A stretch of 64,000 nt of DNA from CAIWHR01 sp963717695 (GCA_963717695.1 CAVQWR010000003.1:1178001-1242000), one strand, 5' to 3'. Counted from the first letter of the stretch, positions 1 through 10,027 are shown. Numbers and translations are program-made. Notes: generated from the sequence alone by a model not told the origin.

Positions 1-501
1 CCGGGGGTTGGCACGCCGACGCATGTCGCCGCGGAACTGCTGGCGCAGGAAGCCGATATCTCGCTGCTCCACGTCCCATACGCGGGCTCCGGGCAACTCA
101 TGGCCGATGTGCTTTCGGGCGACGTGCCGCTGTCGTTTGCGTTGCCTGGAGCGACACAGCAATTCCTCGCGAGCGGCCAGTTGAAGGCCGTTGCGGTGAC
201 GGGCCTCCGGCGCATCGCCGCGCTGCCCGACGTTCCCACCGTGGCCGAGTCGGGCTACCCGGGGTTCGATGTCACCTCCTGGCACAGCATTCTCGCCCCC
301 GCGGGCACGCCGCCGCAGATCGTTGCCCGCTTGAATCACGAGCTCGCGCGAATCATCGAATTGCCGGAGGTTCGCGAACGGATGGCGGCGATCGGGATGG
401 AGCCGGCGGGCAGCACGCCCGAGCAACTCGGGGCGGAAATCCGCGCCGAGGTCGCGCGCTGGGGACCGGTACTGAAGCGCGCCCACGTCCGAGTGGAATA
501 G
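1..501 (+). CDS. Bug/TctC-family solute-binding protein, 3' part
   Basis: The frame is open from the first base and ends at a TAG at 499-501, giving the last ~166 residues of a tripartite tricarboxylate transporter receptor (Bug family). Visible family features are VPYAGSGQLMADVLSGDV, the ALPDVPTVAESGYPGFD segment and the C-terminal PAGTPPQIVARLNHEL helix region, all in the usual order. The protein should be periplasmic and bind a carboxylate. The N-terminal half with the signal peptide lies outside the window. Many Bug proteins are orphans without TctA/TctB; here an unrelated anion permease (949) follows on the same strand. The ligand cannot be told from sequence. Confidence 0.93.
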   Translation, partial: PGVGTPTHVAAELLAQEADISLLHVPYAGSGQLMADVLSGDVPLSFALPGATQQFLASGQLKAVAVTGLRRIAALPDVPTVAESGYPGFDVTSWHSILAPAGTPPQIVARLNHELARIIELPEVRERMAAIGMEPAGSTPEQLGAEIRAEVARWGPVLKRAHVRVE

Positions 502-948
502 TCCGCCCTCTTCGGTCATTGCCATGACTGCCGGATGAGGCAGACAGCCGCCCGAGGCAATGTGCCGCATGCGGAGTTGCGCCCGACGTTGAGCGCCGTC
601 AATTTCGGGCGCGAATCGGACGCGGAGAATGGAATGGTCGCGGCAGCCTCGCGCGACGTTCTGGGGACGTTGAAGTGTGCATGTTCCCCGGAAACGGCTG
701 GGATGCCTTTCGGGCATCCGGCATGTTTCCGACCGCCTCCGCCGGCGCAGCGATGCCGGCATCCCGTTCCGGCGAGCGCCGGCAGCCCCAGCCAAACCTG
801 AATTCTCCCCCGGACCCCGAGGTCCGTCGAAATCGTCGGTCGACCCCCGCGTCCTGCGGCCGGTCGCACCGCGCATTTGCGTCTTCACGCGAGGCACCGT
901 TGTCGAATCGTCGGCGCGGCGCGCTCGCCTAACCACCGGAGCCACGTC
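502..948 (+). other. 447-bp region without a gene: promoter-like site and possible long leader
   Basis: No convincing ORF is present. It holds an FNR-type box (589-602), a -10-like GAGAAT (625-630) and a 7-bp stem hairpin (701-707 with 713-719). If the promoter is real, the transcript would carry about 310 untranslated bases before the anion transporter start, or an independent small RNA. Confidence 0.4.
589..630 (+). promoter_or_regulatory. Candidate FNR/Anr-type promoter
   Basis: TTGAGCGCCGTCAA (589-602) has the TTGA-N6-TCAA form of FNR/Anr/Dnr sites. After 22 bp comes GAGAAT (625-630), which matches the -10 consensus at four positions. A start near 637 would put the box centre at -41.5, the class II activator position. 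The same layout recurs at phaC, the universal stress gene and narX in this window. Confidence 0.5.
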
Positions 949-2478
949 ATGGCCATCTCCGTTTCGCCGCATCAAGTCCCTGCACCCGCGCGGGCCGCGC
1001 CGCAACCCGCGGCCGCAATAAGGCCCCCGCACGTTTCCTGGAAGGCGATCGTGCCGATCGTCGTCGCGCTGGTGATTGCCGTGCTGCCGGCGCCCGAGGG
1101 TCTGGCGCCCTACGCCTGGTATTACTTCGCGATCTTCGCCGGCGTGATCGTCGCGCTGATGCTGGAGCCGCTGCCGGGCGGCGCGATCGGTCTCATCGGC
1201 GTCACCGCGGTCTCCGTGCTTTCGCCCTGGGTGTTCTTCTCTCCCGCCGAGCTCGCGAAGCCGGGCTTCAAGTCGTACAACGCGGTGCTGACCTGGGCGC
1301 TGTCGGGATTCTCAAACGCGACGGTGTGGCTCATCTTCGGCGCGTTCATGTTCGCGCTGGGCTACGACAAGACCGGGCTCGGGAGGCACATCTCGCTTTC
1401 CCTCGTGAAGTGGATGGGACGGCGCACGCTGACGCTGGGCTATGCGGTCGCCGTCGCCGACACGATCCTTGCGCCGTTCACGCCGTCGAACACGGCGCGG
1501 TCCGGCGGAACCATCTTCCCGGTGATCCGCAACCTGCCCGCGCTTTACGATTCGAAGCCGAACGACCCGTCGTCGCGGCGAATCGGCTCGTACATCATGT
1601 GGGTCGCGATCGCGACGACGTGCGTGACGAGCTCGATGTTCCTGACCGGACTCGCCCCAAACCTCCTCGCGATCGAGCTCGTCAACAAGACCGCCAAGGT
1701 GAGTCTCACCTGGACGCAGTGGTTCCTTGCGTTCGCGCCGGTCGGCATTGCGCTGCTGATCCTGATTCCGATCGTGACCTACTGGATCTATCCGCCCGAA
1801 GTGAAATCGGGCAACGAGGTTCCGGCGTGGGCCGCGCAGGAGCTCGAAAAGCTGGGCGGCTTCTCGAACCGGGAGATCACGCTGGCCGCGCTTGTCGTGC
1901 TGGCGCTGGCGCTCTGGATCTTCGGCGGGGACACGATCAACGCGACGACCGTCGCGCTCGTCGTCATCTCGCTGATGCTGATACTGGGCGTCGTGAGCTG
2001 GGACGACATCGTGAAGAACGCGCCCGCGTGGAACACGCTGGCGTGGTTCGCGACGCTGGTGGCACTCGCCGACGGGCTCAACAGGGTCGGCTTCGTCAAG
2101 TGGTTCGCCGATCTCGTCGCCGCACACCTCACGGGGTTCTCCCCGTTCGCGGCGATGATCCTGCTGGTGCTTGTGTTCTACTTCACGCATTACCTCTTCG
2201 CCAGCATCACTGCGCACGTCACGGCGCTGCTGCCGGTGATGCTCGCGGTCGGCGCGACGATTCCCGGGATGGACATGGCGCTCTTCGCGCTGCTGCTCTG
2301 CCTCACGCTCGGCATCATGGGCATCCTGACGCCGTTCGCGACCGGACCAAGCCCCGTGTATTACGGTTCCGGCTACCTGCCATCGAAGGATTACTGGCGG
2401 CTCGGCGCGATCTTCGGCGTGCTGTTCATCGTCGCGCTGCTCGTGATCACGGTGCCCTGGCTCGCAATCATCGGATGA
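949..2478 (+). CDS. DASS-family (SLC13-like) anion permease
   Basis: A 509-residue polytopic inner-membrane protein of the divalent anion:Na+ symporter or dicarboxylate exchanger family (2-oxoglutarate/malate/citrate type). The family SNT signature is seen as PFTPSNTARSGG (around residue 179) and the second half carries TPFATGPSP (around residue 461), the two substrate/Na+ loops. About a dozen hydrophobic segments are visible. The start is taken at ATG 949 because CCGGAG lies just upstream; the open frame extends further upstream to 877 without an RBS. A Bug receptor gene precedes it, but Bug proteins normally serve TctAB, so a functional link is uncertain. Two strong hairpins follow the stop. 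Confidence 0.93.
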   Translation: MAISVSPHQVPAPARAAPQPAAAIRPPHVSWKAIVPIVVALVIAVLPAPEGLAPYAWYYFAIFAGVIVALMLEPLPGGAIGLIGVTAVSVLSPWVFFSPAELAKPGFKSYNAVLTWALSGFSNATVWLIFGAFMFALGYDKTGLGRHISLSLVKWMGRRTLTLGYAVAVADTILAPFTPSNTARSGGTIFPVIRNLPALYDSKPNDPSSRRIGSYIMWVAIATTCVTSSMFLTGLAPNLLAIELVNKTAKVSLTWTQWFLAFAPVGIALLILIPIVTYWIYPPEVKSGNEVPAWAAQELEKLGGFSNREITLAALVVLALALWIFGGDTINATTVALVVISLMLILGVVSWDDIVKNAPAWNTLAWFATLVALADGLNRVGFVKWFADLVAAHLTGFSPFAAMILLVLVFYFTHYLFASITAHVTALLPVMLAVGATIPGMDMALFALLLCLTLGIMGILTPFATGPSPVYYGSGYLPSKDYWRLGAIFGVLFIVALLVITVPWLAIIG

Positions 2479-2490
2479 TGCGGGTGCCGC

Positions 2491-2520
2491 CCTTCCGCGC
2501 CGCCCCGGCGGCGCGGAAGG
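2491..2520 (+). terminator. Strong 14-bp stem hairpin after the anion permease
   Basis: CCTTCCGCGCCGCC and GGCGGCGCGGAAGG form a perfect 14-bp stem with a two-base loop, 12 bp after the permease stop. There is no T tract, so it could be a terminator or an RNA 3'-end stabiliser. Confidence 0.6.
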
Positions 2521-2549
2521 CGCGCGATGCAACGTGCTGCCATGGCTCG

Positions 2550-2575
2550 CGCTGGCGCTCGGCGCCAGCGTCTTT
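2550..2575 (+). terminator. Second terminator-like hairpin
   Basis: CGCTGGCGC and GCGCCAGCG (2550-2558 and 2562-2570) form a 9-bp stem with a 3-base loop, followed by TCTTT. Together with the hairpin at 2491 this looks like a tandem termination region between the permease and putA. Confidence 0.55.
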
Positions 2576-2726
2576 CCGCCATCGACCTTCGGCTCGCCCC
2601 GGCGCGCTAGGTCCGCTGCCTCCGGCGCGTTAGAATGCGCCCGGGCCGGCCGCGTCACGAGCGCGGCGCGGCACCGCGAGACGGCCGTCCGGCCGCCGCG
2701 CCCACTGCCGACCAGCGTACCGCGCC

Positions 2727-5700
2727 ATGACCGCCGGCTTCGACTTCGCACTGCCTTCGCATTCCGCTGCTGATCCGCTGACGCCGTTCCGCGCGCGCGT
2801 CGCCGCCGCGCATCGCGCCGACGAAGCGACCACCGTTCGCAGCCTCGTCGCCGAGGCGAAGTTTCCGCCGGACGTATTGGCAACGGTGAATGCGCTCGCG
2901 ACAAGACTCGCGACCGCGGTGCGCGCCGAGCGCTCGCAGGCGGGCGGCGTCGACGCGCTGATGCTCGAGTTCTCGCTCGACAGCCGCGAAGGTGTTGCAC
3001 TGATGTGCGTGGCCGAGGCGCTGCTGCGCATCCCGGACGCCGCGACGCGCGACCGGCTGATCCGCGACAAGATCGGCGGCGGCGACTGGCGCGCCCACGT
3101 CGGCGCGTCGCCGTCCTGTTCGTCAATGCCGCTGCGTGGGGGCTCCTCGTCACCGGACGTCTCGTCGACACCCGCAACGAGAGCGCGCTGGAGCAGGCGT
3201 TCGCGTCGCTGCTCCGCAAGGGCGGCGAGCCGCTGATCAGGAAGGGCGTCGATCTCGCGATGCGCCTCCTCGGCCGGCAGTTCGTCACCGGCCGCACGAT
3301 CGACGAGGCGCTCGCCAACGCGCGCGACCGCGAAGCGCGCGGCTACACCTATTCGTTCGACATGCTGGGCGAGGCCGCGCTCACCGCCGCCGACGCGCAG
3401 CGGTATTTCGACGCATACCAGGCGGGAATCCACGCGATCGGCCGCGCCGCCCAGGGGCGCGGCGTCTATGCCGGCCCCGGCATTTCGCTCAAGCTGTCGG
3501 CGCTGCATCCGCGCTACAGTCGCGCGCAAGCGCGAGCGCGTGCTCGGGCGAGCTCGGGCCGCGCCTCGCCGCACTCGCGCGCCTCGCGCAAGCAATACGA
3601 CATCGGCGTCGCAATCGACGCCGAGGAGGCCGAGCGCCTCGACCTGTCGCTCGACATGCTGGCGCAACTCGCCGCCGATCCGACGCTCGCCGGCTGGGAC
3701 GGGCTGGGCTTCGTCGTGCAGGCGTACCAGAAGCGCGCGCGGCCGACGATCGACTGGCTCGTCGCGCTCGCGCGAGCGCACCGGCGGCGGCTGATGCTGC
3801 GCCTCGTCAAGGGCGCCTACTGGGACGCGGAGATCAAGCGCGCGCAGGTCGACGGCATGCCGGGCTATCCGGTGTTCACGCGCAAGGTGCACACCGACGT
3901 CGCCTACCTCGCGTGCGCGAAGGCGATGCTCGCGGCGCCGGACGCGATCTATCCGCAGTTCGCGAGCCACAACGCGTTCACGATCGCCGCGGTTCACACG
4001 CTCGCCGGCGCCGCGCAATACGAATTCCAGTGCCTGCACGGGATGGGCGAGAGCATCTACGATCAGGTCGATCGGCCCCGCGAAGCTGGGCGCGCCTGCC
4101 GCATCTATGCGCCCGTCGGCTCGCACGAGACGCTGCTCGCGTATCTCGTGCGCCGGCTGCTCGAAAATGGCGCCAATTCGTCGTTCGTCAACCGAATCGT
4201 CGATCCCGCAGTCAGCATCGCGTCGCTGGTCGAGGATCCGGTCGTCGCCGCGGAGCGCACCGGCGGCGTCGCCGCACGCGAATCTGCCGACGCCGGCCGC
4301 GCTGCTGCCGGGGCGACGCAACTCGATGGGCGTGGACCTCGCCGACGACGTCGTCGCTCGCCTCGCTCGCAAACGAGCTCGCCGCCGCTTCGGAGTTCGA
4401 CGATGCGACGCCGCTTCTGGCGGATGTCGCGGGCGCCGACGCGGCGGCCGGTGCACACTCCGTGGAGGACGTCGTCAATCCCGCCGACCGATCCGATACG
4501 GTCGGCGCGTGTCGCGCTGACGGCGGCTGCGGACGTCGCGACGGCAATCGGCGTCGCGGCGGAGGCCGGCACGGAGTGGTCGCGCACGCCCGCGGCCGAA
4601 CGTGCGGCATGTCTCGACCGCGCCGCCGATCTGCTCGAGGCGGAGCGCGCGCGCTTCGTTGCGCTCGCCGTGCGCGAAGCCGGCAAGACGCTTGCCAATG
4701 CGGTCGGCGAAGTCCGCGAGGCCGTCGATTTCATGCGCTATTACGCGAACGAGGCGCGCGCGATGCCGGAGGCGTCGGCGCTGCGGGCCGATGGTCGCGA
4801 TCTCGCCATGGAATTTCCCGCTCGCGATCTTCGTCGGGCAGGTCGGCGCGGCGCTCGCGGCGGGCAACCCGGTGCTCGCGAAGCCCGCGGAGCAGACGCC
4901 GCTGATCGCGTTCGAGGCGGTGCGGCTGCTGCACCGGGCCGGCGTGCCGCGCGCGGCGCTGCAGTTACTGCCCGGTGCCGGCGAGACGATCGGCGCCGCG
5001 CTCGTCGCGGATCCGCGCATCGCCGGCGTGCTCTTCACCGGCTCGACCGAGGTCGCGCACGTCATCCACCGCGGCTTCGTCGAGCGGGCCGACGATCCCG
5101 TGCTGATCGCCGAGACCGGCGGCCAGAACGCGATGATCGTCGACAGCTCGGCGCTGCCCGAGCAGGTCGTCAACGACGCCATCGTCTCCGCGTTCGACAG
5201 CGCGGGCCAGCGCTGCTCGGCGCTGCGCGTGCTGTGCATCCAGGACGACATCGCCGATCACGTGATCGCGATGCTGAAGGGCGCGATGCGGGAGCTGGCC
5301 GTCGGCGACCCGCGCCGCCTCGCAACCGACGTCGGTCCGGTGATCGATGCAGACGCGCGCACGGCGCTCACCGCGCACATCACGCGCATGCGCGAGCGCT
5401 GGCTGGCCCGTCTACTCAGCTGCCGCTGCCCGCCGAGTGCGGGAACGGGACGTTCGTCGCGCCGACGCTGGTCGAGCTTCCCGGCATCGCCGCGCTCGCG
5501 GAGCTCACGCGCGAGGTCTTCGGGCCCGTGCTCCACGTCGTGCGCTGGCGCCGTGACGAGCTCATCGCGTCTGATCGATGCGATCAACGCGCTGGGCTAC
5601 GGCCTCACTCATGGGATCCACACGCGGATCGACGAGACCGCGGCCGCGATTCTCGCGCGCATCCGTGCCGGCAACGTCTACGTCAACCGCAACATGATCG

Positions 5701-6264
5701 GCGCCGTCGTCGGCGTGCAGCCGTTCGGCGGCCACGGGCTCTCGGGCACCGGACCGAAGGCGGGCGGTCCGCTGTACGTGCGACGCCTCGTGCGCGGGGC
5801 TGCGGCGCCGATGCCTGCGGCGCGCATCGTGCTGCCCGGTCCGACCGGCGAGGCCAACACGCTGGAGCTCTCCCCGCGCGGCGTGGTCGCCTGCATCGCC
5901 GACGACGTGAACACGCTGATCGCGCAGGCGCGCGCCGCGCGCGCCGCCGGCAACACGCCGCTGTGGCTGCGCACGCCCGCGTCGCTCGCGGCACGCGACC
6001 GCGTCGGCGATGCGCGGCGTTCTGTTCGCCAACGCGCTCGATCCGGGCGCCGTCGACGCCGTGTTGCTCGATGCATCTCCGGAGCGCGCGCAGCGCGTGC
6101 GCGCCCTGCTCGCGGCGGCGCCGGGTCCGATCGTGCCGGTCATCGCGCCCGAAGCGGACGGCAGCTACGACCCTGCGCGTCTCGTCGTCGAGCGGACGGT
6201 GACGGTGAACACGGCGGCGGCGGGCGGCAATGCCGCGCTGCTGTCGCTGTCCGAGGACGGCTGA
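2727..6264 (+). CDS. putA: PutA: proline dehydrogenase / P5C dehydrogenase (multiple frameshifts)
   Basis: Bifunctional enzyme oxidising proline to glutamate: an FAD proline dehydrogenase barrel (YTYSFDMLGEAA, ISLKLSALHPRY, VKGAYWDAEIKRAQ) followed by an NAD+ aldehyde dehydrogenase half (FTGSTEVA, ETGGQNAMIVD, SAGQRCSALR with the catalytic Cys, VQPFGGHGLSGTGPKAGG) and the usual PutA C-terminal tail ending LLSLSEDG. It begins MTAGFDFALPSH and has no ribbon-helix-helix domain, so it should be a non-repressor PutA. About 1180 codons is a normal family length. The conserved protein jumps frame at roughly 3110, 4290, 4370, 4500, 4810, 5410, 5560 and 6005, with no loss of sequence conservation. I therefore infer assembly indels rather than decay. 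An ornithine cyclodeaminase gene follows. Confidence 0.9.
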
Positions 6265-6310
6265 GCGGAGCCGCGACCGCGTCGCTCGCCGTTCCGCGCC
6301 GTCCCGCCCC

Positions 6311-7285
6311 ATGCGCTACTTCGACGCCGCGACGATTCGCGCGCGCCTGCCGTGGTCGCGCATGCTGGCGGCGCTCGACGGAATTCCTGCGCGACGACGT
6401 CGCTGCGCCGCTGCGCACGAATCACGCGATCGCCGTGCCCGGGGAGGCCGCCGCGACGCTTCTGCTGATGCCGGCGTGGCGGGTCGGACATCGGATCGGC
6501 GTGAAGCTCGTCACGGTGTTCCCCGGCAACCGCGGCGCGCGGCGAGCGTGCCGTCAACGCGGTCTACGCCCTGTTCGACGCGCGCAACGGCATTGCCGGT
6601 CGCACTTTTCGATGGCGAGGAGCTCACCGCGCGCCGCACGGCAGGCGCGTCGGCGCTCGCGGCGCGGCACCTCGCGCGCCCCGATGCGCGGCGTCTCGCG
6701 ATGGTCGGCGCGGGCCGGCGTGGCGCACGCGCTGGCCGAAGCGTACTGCGCAATGCGCGGCTGATCGCGCAAGTGAGCCTGTGGAGCCGCACGCCGGAGC
6801 ACGCGCGCCGCGCCGCGGCGGACCTTGCGCGCGCCGGCCTGCCGGTGACCGCGGTCGACGATCTCGAGGCTGCGGTGCGCGCGGCCGACATCGTGTCGTG
6901 CGCGACGCTCTCCACCGTTCCGCTGGTGCAAGGCGACTGGCTGCGCGCGGGCGTGCACCTCGACCTCGTCGGCGCGTTCGCGCGCACGATGCGCGAGACC
7001 GATGCCGCCGCCATGCGCGCGCGCGGATCTCATCGTCGTCGACGACGCGCGAAGGCGGCGATGGTCGAGGGCGGCGATCTCGTGCAGGCGATCGCCGAAG
7101 GCGCGATCGATGCCGGGCGCGTCGCCGCGACGCTCGCCGATCTCGCGTGCGGCCGGCATCCCGGGCGCACGCGCACGGACGAGATCACCGTCTTCAAGTC
7201 GGTCGGCTTCGCGCTCGAGGACCTCGCCGCCGCCGAGGCGATTCTCGACACCGACCGCGACGCGGATTCGACGCCGGCGCGCTGA
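6311..7285 (+). CDS. Ornithine cyclodeaminase / mu-crystallin family protein (frameshifted)
   Basis: NAD-dependent enzyme family that includes ornithine cyclodeaminase (ornithine to proline plus ammonia), alanine dehydrogenase and ketimine reductases. The start MRYFDAATIRARLPW, the substrate segment HAIAVPGEAAATLLLMPAW, VKLVTVFPGN, the Rossmann motif LAMVGAG, and IVSCATLSTVPLV plus DEITVFKSVGFALEDLAAA are all in family order. Frame changes occur near 6385, 6540, 6715 and 7025. It starts 47 bp after putA on the same strand. This supports a catabolic path ornithine to proline to glutamate, although the exact substrate within the family is not readable from sequence. Confidence 0.85.
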   Translation: MRYFDAATIRARLPWSRMLAALDGIPARRRRCAAAHESRDRRARGGRRDASADAGVAGRTSDRREARHGVPRQPRRAASVPSTRSTPCSTRATALPVALFDGEELTARRTAGASALAARHLARPDARRLAMVGAGRRGARAGRSVLRNARLIAQVSLWSRTPEHARRAAADLARAGLPVTAVDDLEAAVRAADIVSCATLSTVPLVQGDWLRAGVHLDLVGAFARTMRETDAAAMRARGSHRRRRRAKAAMVEGGDLVQAIAEGAIDAGRVAATLADLACGRHPGRTRTDEITVFKSVGFALEDLAAAEAILDTDRDADSTPAR

Positions 7286-7307
7286 AGCCGACCATCGCGG
7301 GGCCACT

Positions 7308-7493
7308 TCACGGCGTCGCGTCGCCCACCGGGCGGCAGCGCGTCTCGTACTCTTCGATCAGCGCGATGAGCTCGTCGAAGCGATGATCCGGCGGAGCGTC
7401 CGGATCGGTCGCCATCAGCGCATCGAGCTCGTCGAGCGCGGCATAGTACGCAGATCTGGATGGAAGCTGCGGCGGATCGAGCAGGTGCGGCAT
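7308..7493 (-). CDS. Small HigA-like N-terminal-type protein
   Basis: A 61-residue protein beginning MPHLLDPPQLPSRSAYY, preceded by a GGGAGA ribosome site. The segment ELDALMATDPD through FDELIALIEEYE resembles the N-terminal acidic helices that precede the helix-turn-helix in HigA/XRE antitoxins. No helix-turn-helix follows and no HigB toxin is adjacent, so this is either a degenerate antitoxin or an independent small protein. It is convergent with the cyclodeaminase gene, with 22 bp between the stops. Confidence 0.6.
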   Translation of the reverse strand: MPHLLDPPQLPSRSAYYAALDELDALMATDPDAPPDHRFDELIALIEEYETRCRPVGDATP

Positions 7494-7698
7494 CGCGGTC
7501 TCCCGGAAAGATTGCGAAGAGAGACGGCGTCCGCAGCGACCGCTGCGCTCCGCAATGGCAGAGAGTGGGTCAATCCGCGTCAGCGTCGCGGGCCGCCGTC
7601 CTGCGCATGATCGCGGGGCGGGCACCCTTGCGCCATCGGGCGAACGGATGATCTCGAGCTGCCGCCGCCGCGCCGAAGGCAACGGCCGGCCATAGCGG

Positions 7699-8004
7699 TT
7701 ACAGCTTGAATCCCGGCGTGAGAAAGCGGTGCGTCTCCGGGTGGCGCTTCATGTATGTGCGGACGTAGCTGCACCACGGCTCGACCATGAGACCGTTCGC
7801 GTCCGCATGCGCGAACGCCGCGCGCACGAGGGCGGCAGCAATGCCGCGCCCTTCGAGCGCCGGCGGCACGCCGGTGTGATTCAGCCGCATCACGCCGTCG
7901 ACCAGATGGTAGCCGGCGGTGCAGAGCTTTCCGTCGATCTCAGCCTCGAAGCGCGACGCGGCAGCGTTGTGACGAACGTCGATTTCGGGACGCTGGGGAC
8001 TCAT
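7699..8004 (-). CDS. YjdJ-type GNAT acetyltransferase-like protein
   Basis: A 101-residue single-domain protein of the small GNAT family (NATD1/YjdJ type): EIDVRHNAAASRFEAEIDG, LNHTGVPPALEGRGIAAALV (the acetyl-CoA loop) and WCSYVRTYMKRHPE. Members are cytosolic and their substrates are mostly unknown. Its start lies five bases downstream of the phaC stop on the same strand, so the two genes are probably co-transcribed. Confidence 0.85.
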   Translation of the reverse strand: MSPQRPEIDVRHNAAASRFEAEIDGKLCTAGYHLVDGVMRLNHTGVPPALEGRGIAAALVRAAFAHADANGLMVEPWCSYVRTYMKRHPETHRFLTPGFKL

Positions 8005-8008
8005 CCGT

Positions 8009-9940
8009 TCATTGTAGCCGCACGTACGTGCCCGGTGCGTCGCCGAGCGGCGCGAGCCCCGCGGCGGGGGCGCCGAGACGCGGCGGCGCGACGGCCGCGC
8101 CCGAATGCAGGTCGAGCCAGTCCGTCCAGGCCTGCCACCACGAGCCATCGTGACGCGGCGTTTCCGCCGCCCAGACATCGGGATCGAGATAATGCCCATC
8201 GGCGCTCTGGCTGCGGACGCGGTAATGACGATTGTCGCGACCCGGCGGCGAGACGATGCCGGCGTTGTGCCCGCCGCTCGTCAGCAGGAACGTGACGTCG
8301 GTGTCGGTGAGGAGATGCAGCTTGTAGACCGAATGCCACGGTGCGACGTGATCCTGCTCGGTGCCCACCGCGAACACCGGCGCGCGCAGATCGGTCAGCG
8401 CGACGGGCTTGCCGCCGACACGGTAACGCCCTTCGGCAAGATCGTTGTCGAGGAAGAGGTGACGCAGGTATTCCGTGTGCATGCGGTAGGGCATCCGCGT
8501 CGCGTCGGCGTTCCACGCCATCAGGTCGTTCATCGGCGCGCGCTCGCCCATGAGGTAGTCGTGCACGCCGCGCGACCAGACGAGGTCGTTCGAGCGCAGG
8601 ATCTGGAACGCGCCTGCCATCTGCTTGGTGTCGAGGAAGCCCTGTTCCCACATCATGTCCTCGAGAAACGACAGCTGGCTCTCGTTGATGAAGAGCGTGA
8701 GCTCCCCGGCCTCCTTGAAGTCGGCCTGCGCGGCGAAGAACGAAACGGTGGCGAGCCGGTCGTCGCCGTCGCGCGCCATCGCAGCCGACGCGATCGCGAG
8801 CAGCGTCCCGCCGAGGCAGTAGCCGACCGCGTGCACCGGCTTTTCCGGCACGATCGCCCCGACCGCGTCGAGCGCCGCCATCACGCCCAGCGTGCGGTAG
8901 TCCTCCATCGACAGGTCGCGATCCTCGGGCCCGGGGTTCTTCCACGAGATCATGAACACGGTGTAGCCGCGCGACACGAGATAGCGGACCAGCGAATTCT
9001 GCGGCGAGAGGTCGAGGATGTAGTACTTCATGATCCACGCCGGGACGATCAGTATCGGTTCGGGCCGCACCGTGCCCGTCGCGGGCGCGTACTGGATCAG
9101 CTCGATCAGCCGGTTGCGGAAGACGACCTTGCCCGGCGTGATCGCGACGTTGCGTCCCGGTTCGAACGCTTCGGCGCCGACCGGCGGGCGGCCGCCGACC
9201 GCGCGCTCGACGTCCTCGACGAGATTCTGCAGGCCGCGCACGAGGTTCATCCCGCCGTCGCGGCGCGTGCGTTCCAGCACCTCGGGATTGGTCAGGAGCG
9301 AGTTCGACGGCGAGAACACGTCGAGGAGCTGGCGCGTCGCGAACGCGACCATGTTCTCGTTCTGCTTCTTCACGCCGCGCACGCTGGTCATCGCGTTGTG
9401 CCACCACTGCTGGTTCAGCAGGAACGCCTGGTAGATGAAATCGTACGGCGGCTCCTGCCACGCGGGGGCGTTGAAGCGGCGGTCCTGCGGCAGCGGCACG
9501 ATGCAGGGCGGCAGCGCGTCGCGCTGGATCGCACGACGTCCCGCGTAGTTGAGGAGCCGCATCCACTTCTTCGCGGCCTTCTCGACGAGCTGCGCCTGCT
9601 TGCCCGGCGCGAACGCGATGTGCGCCGCCCAGTCCATGTAGGCGGCGATGACGGTCATCGGCGACAGCCCCGCCGTGAAGCGCGCGGTGGTCGCGTGCAC
9701 CGAGCGATCGATGATTTCAGCGAGCGCCGTCGACGCGTAGGAGTCGCGCACGAACGAGGGCTCGGGTGGCGGATTCGCGGGCACCCCCGACGCGATCCTG
9801 CGCGGTCGACCCGGCAGCGGAATCACGTTGCCGGCGGGGTGGGCGAGCGCGGGATGGCGCACGCGCGCGGCGCTCCGCCTGCTGGCGGATTTGACGCTCG
9901 AACGGGGCCTGGCAGAACTGGAATTGCGAGGCGCGGTCAT
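8009..9940 (-). CDS. phaC: Class I polyhydroxyalkanoate synthase
   Basis: A 643-residue intact PHA synthase that polymerises (R)-3-hydroxyacyl-CoA at the granule surface. The lipase-box-like GYCLGG supplies the catalytic Cys (about residue 374). The Asp of GTEQDHVAPWH (about 529) and the His of SGGHNAG (about 557) complete the triad, and PVLIVPAWIMKYYILDLSPQNSLV-type core sequence is present. The N-terminal ~60 residues are basic and low-complexity, longer than in many PhaC. The ATG at 9940 has AGGAGG nearby. No phaA or phaB is adjacent; a phasin (21839) and a PhaJ-size hydratase (26195) lie elsewhere in the window. An FNR-type promoter precedes it, suggesting induction under oxygen limitation. 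Confidence 0.96.
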   Translation of the reverse strand: MTAPRNSSSARPRSSVKSASRRSAARVRHPALAHPAGNVIPLPGRPRRIASGVPANPPPEPSFVRDSYASTALAEIIDRSVHATTARFTAGLSPMTVIAAYMDWAAHIAFAPGKQAQLVEKAAKKWMRLLNYAGRRAIQRDALPPCIVPLPQDRRFNAPAWQEPPYDFIYQAFLLNQQWWHNAMTSVRGVKKQNENMVAFATRQLLDVFSPSNSLLTNPEVLERTRRDGGMNLVRGLQNLVEDVERAVGGRPPVGAEAFEPGRNVAITPGKVVFRNRLIELIQYAPATGTVRPEPILIVPAWIMKYYILDLSPQNSLVRYLVSRGYTVFMISWKNPGPEDRDLSMEDYRTLGVMAALDAVGAIVPEKPVHAVGYCLGGTLLAIASAAMARDGDDRLATVSFFAAQADFKEAGELTLFINESQLSFLEDMMWEQGFLDTKQMAGAFQILRSNDLVWSRGVHDYLMGERAPMNDLMAWNADATRMPYRMHTEYLRHLFLDNDLAEGRYRVGGKPVALTDLRAPVFAVGTEQDHVAPWHSVYKLHLLTDTDVTFLLTSGGHNAGIVSPPGRDNRHYRVRSQSADGHYLDPDVWAAETPRHDGSWWQAWTDWLDLHSGAAVAPPRLGAPAAGLAPLGDAPGTYVRLQ

Positions 9941-9986
9941 GCCACCTCCTCATGGGTGAATAGCGCGGGGATTCGCGTGCGCTTTC

Positions 9987-10027
9987 ATTGTCTGCCTGCG
10001 CGGCCCGGGCACCTTGACGGGCGTCAG
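9987..10027 (-). promoter_or_regulatory. Candidate FNR/Anr-type promoter of phaC
   Basis: On the minus strand CTGACGCCCGTCAA (10027-10014) differs by one base from TTGA-N6-TCAA. After 21 bp comes GACAAT (9992-9987), four matches to TATAAT. The predicted start near 9980 leaves a leader of about 40 bases with an AGGAGG ribosome site before phaC. The box centre falls at about -41. Confidence 0.55.

Noticed and set aside
1312..4456. Long minus-strand ORFs opposite the anion permease and putA
   Set aside because: Arg-rich shadow translations of high-GC coding DNA on the other strand, without homology features.
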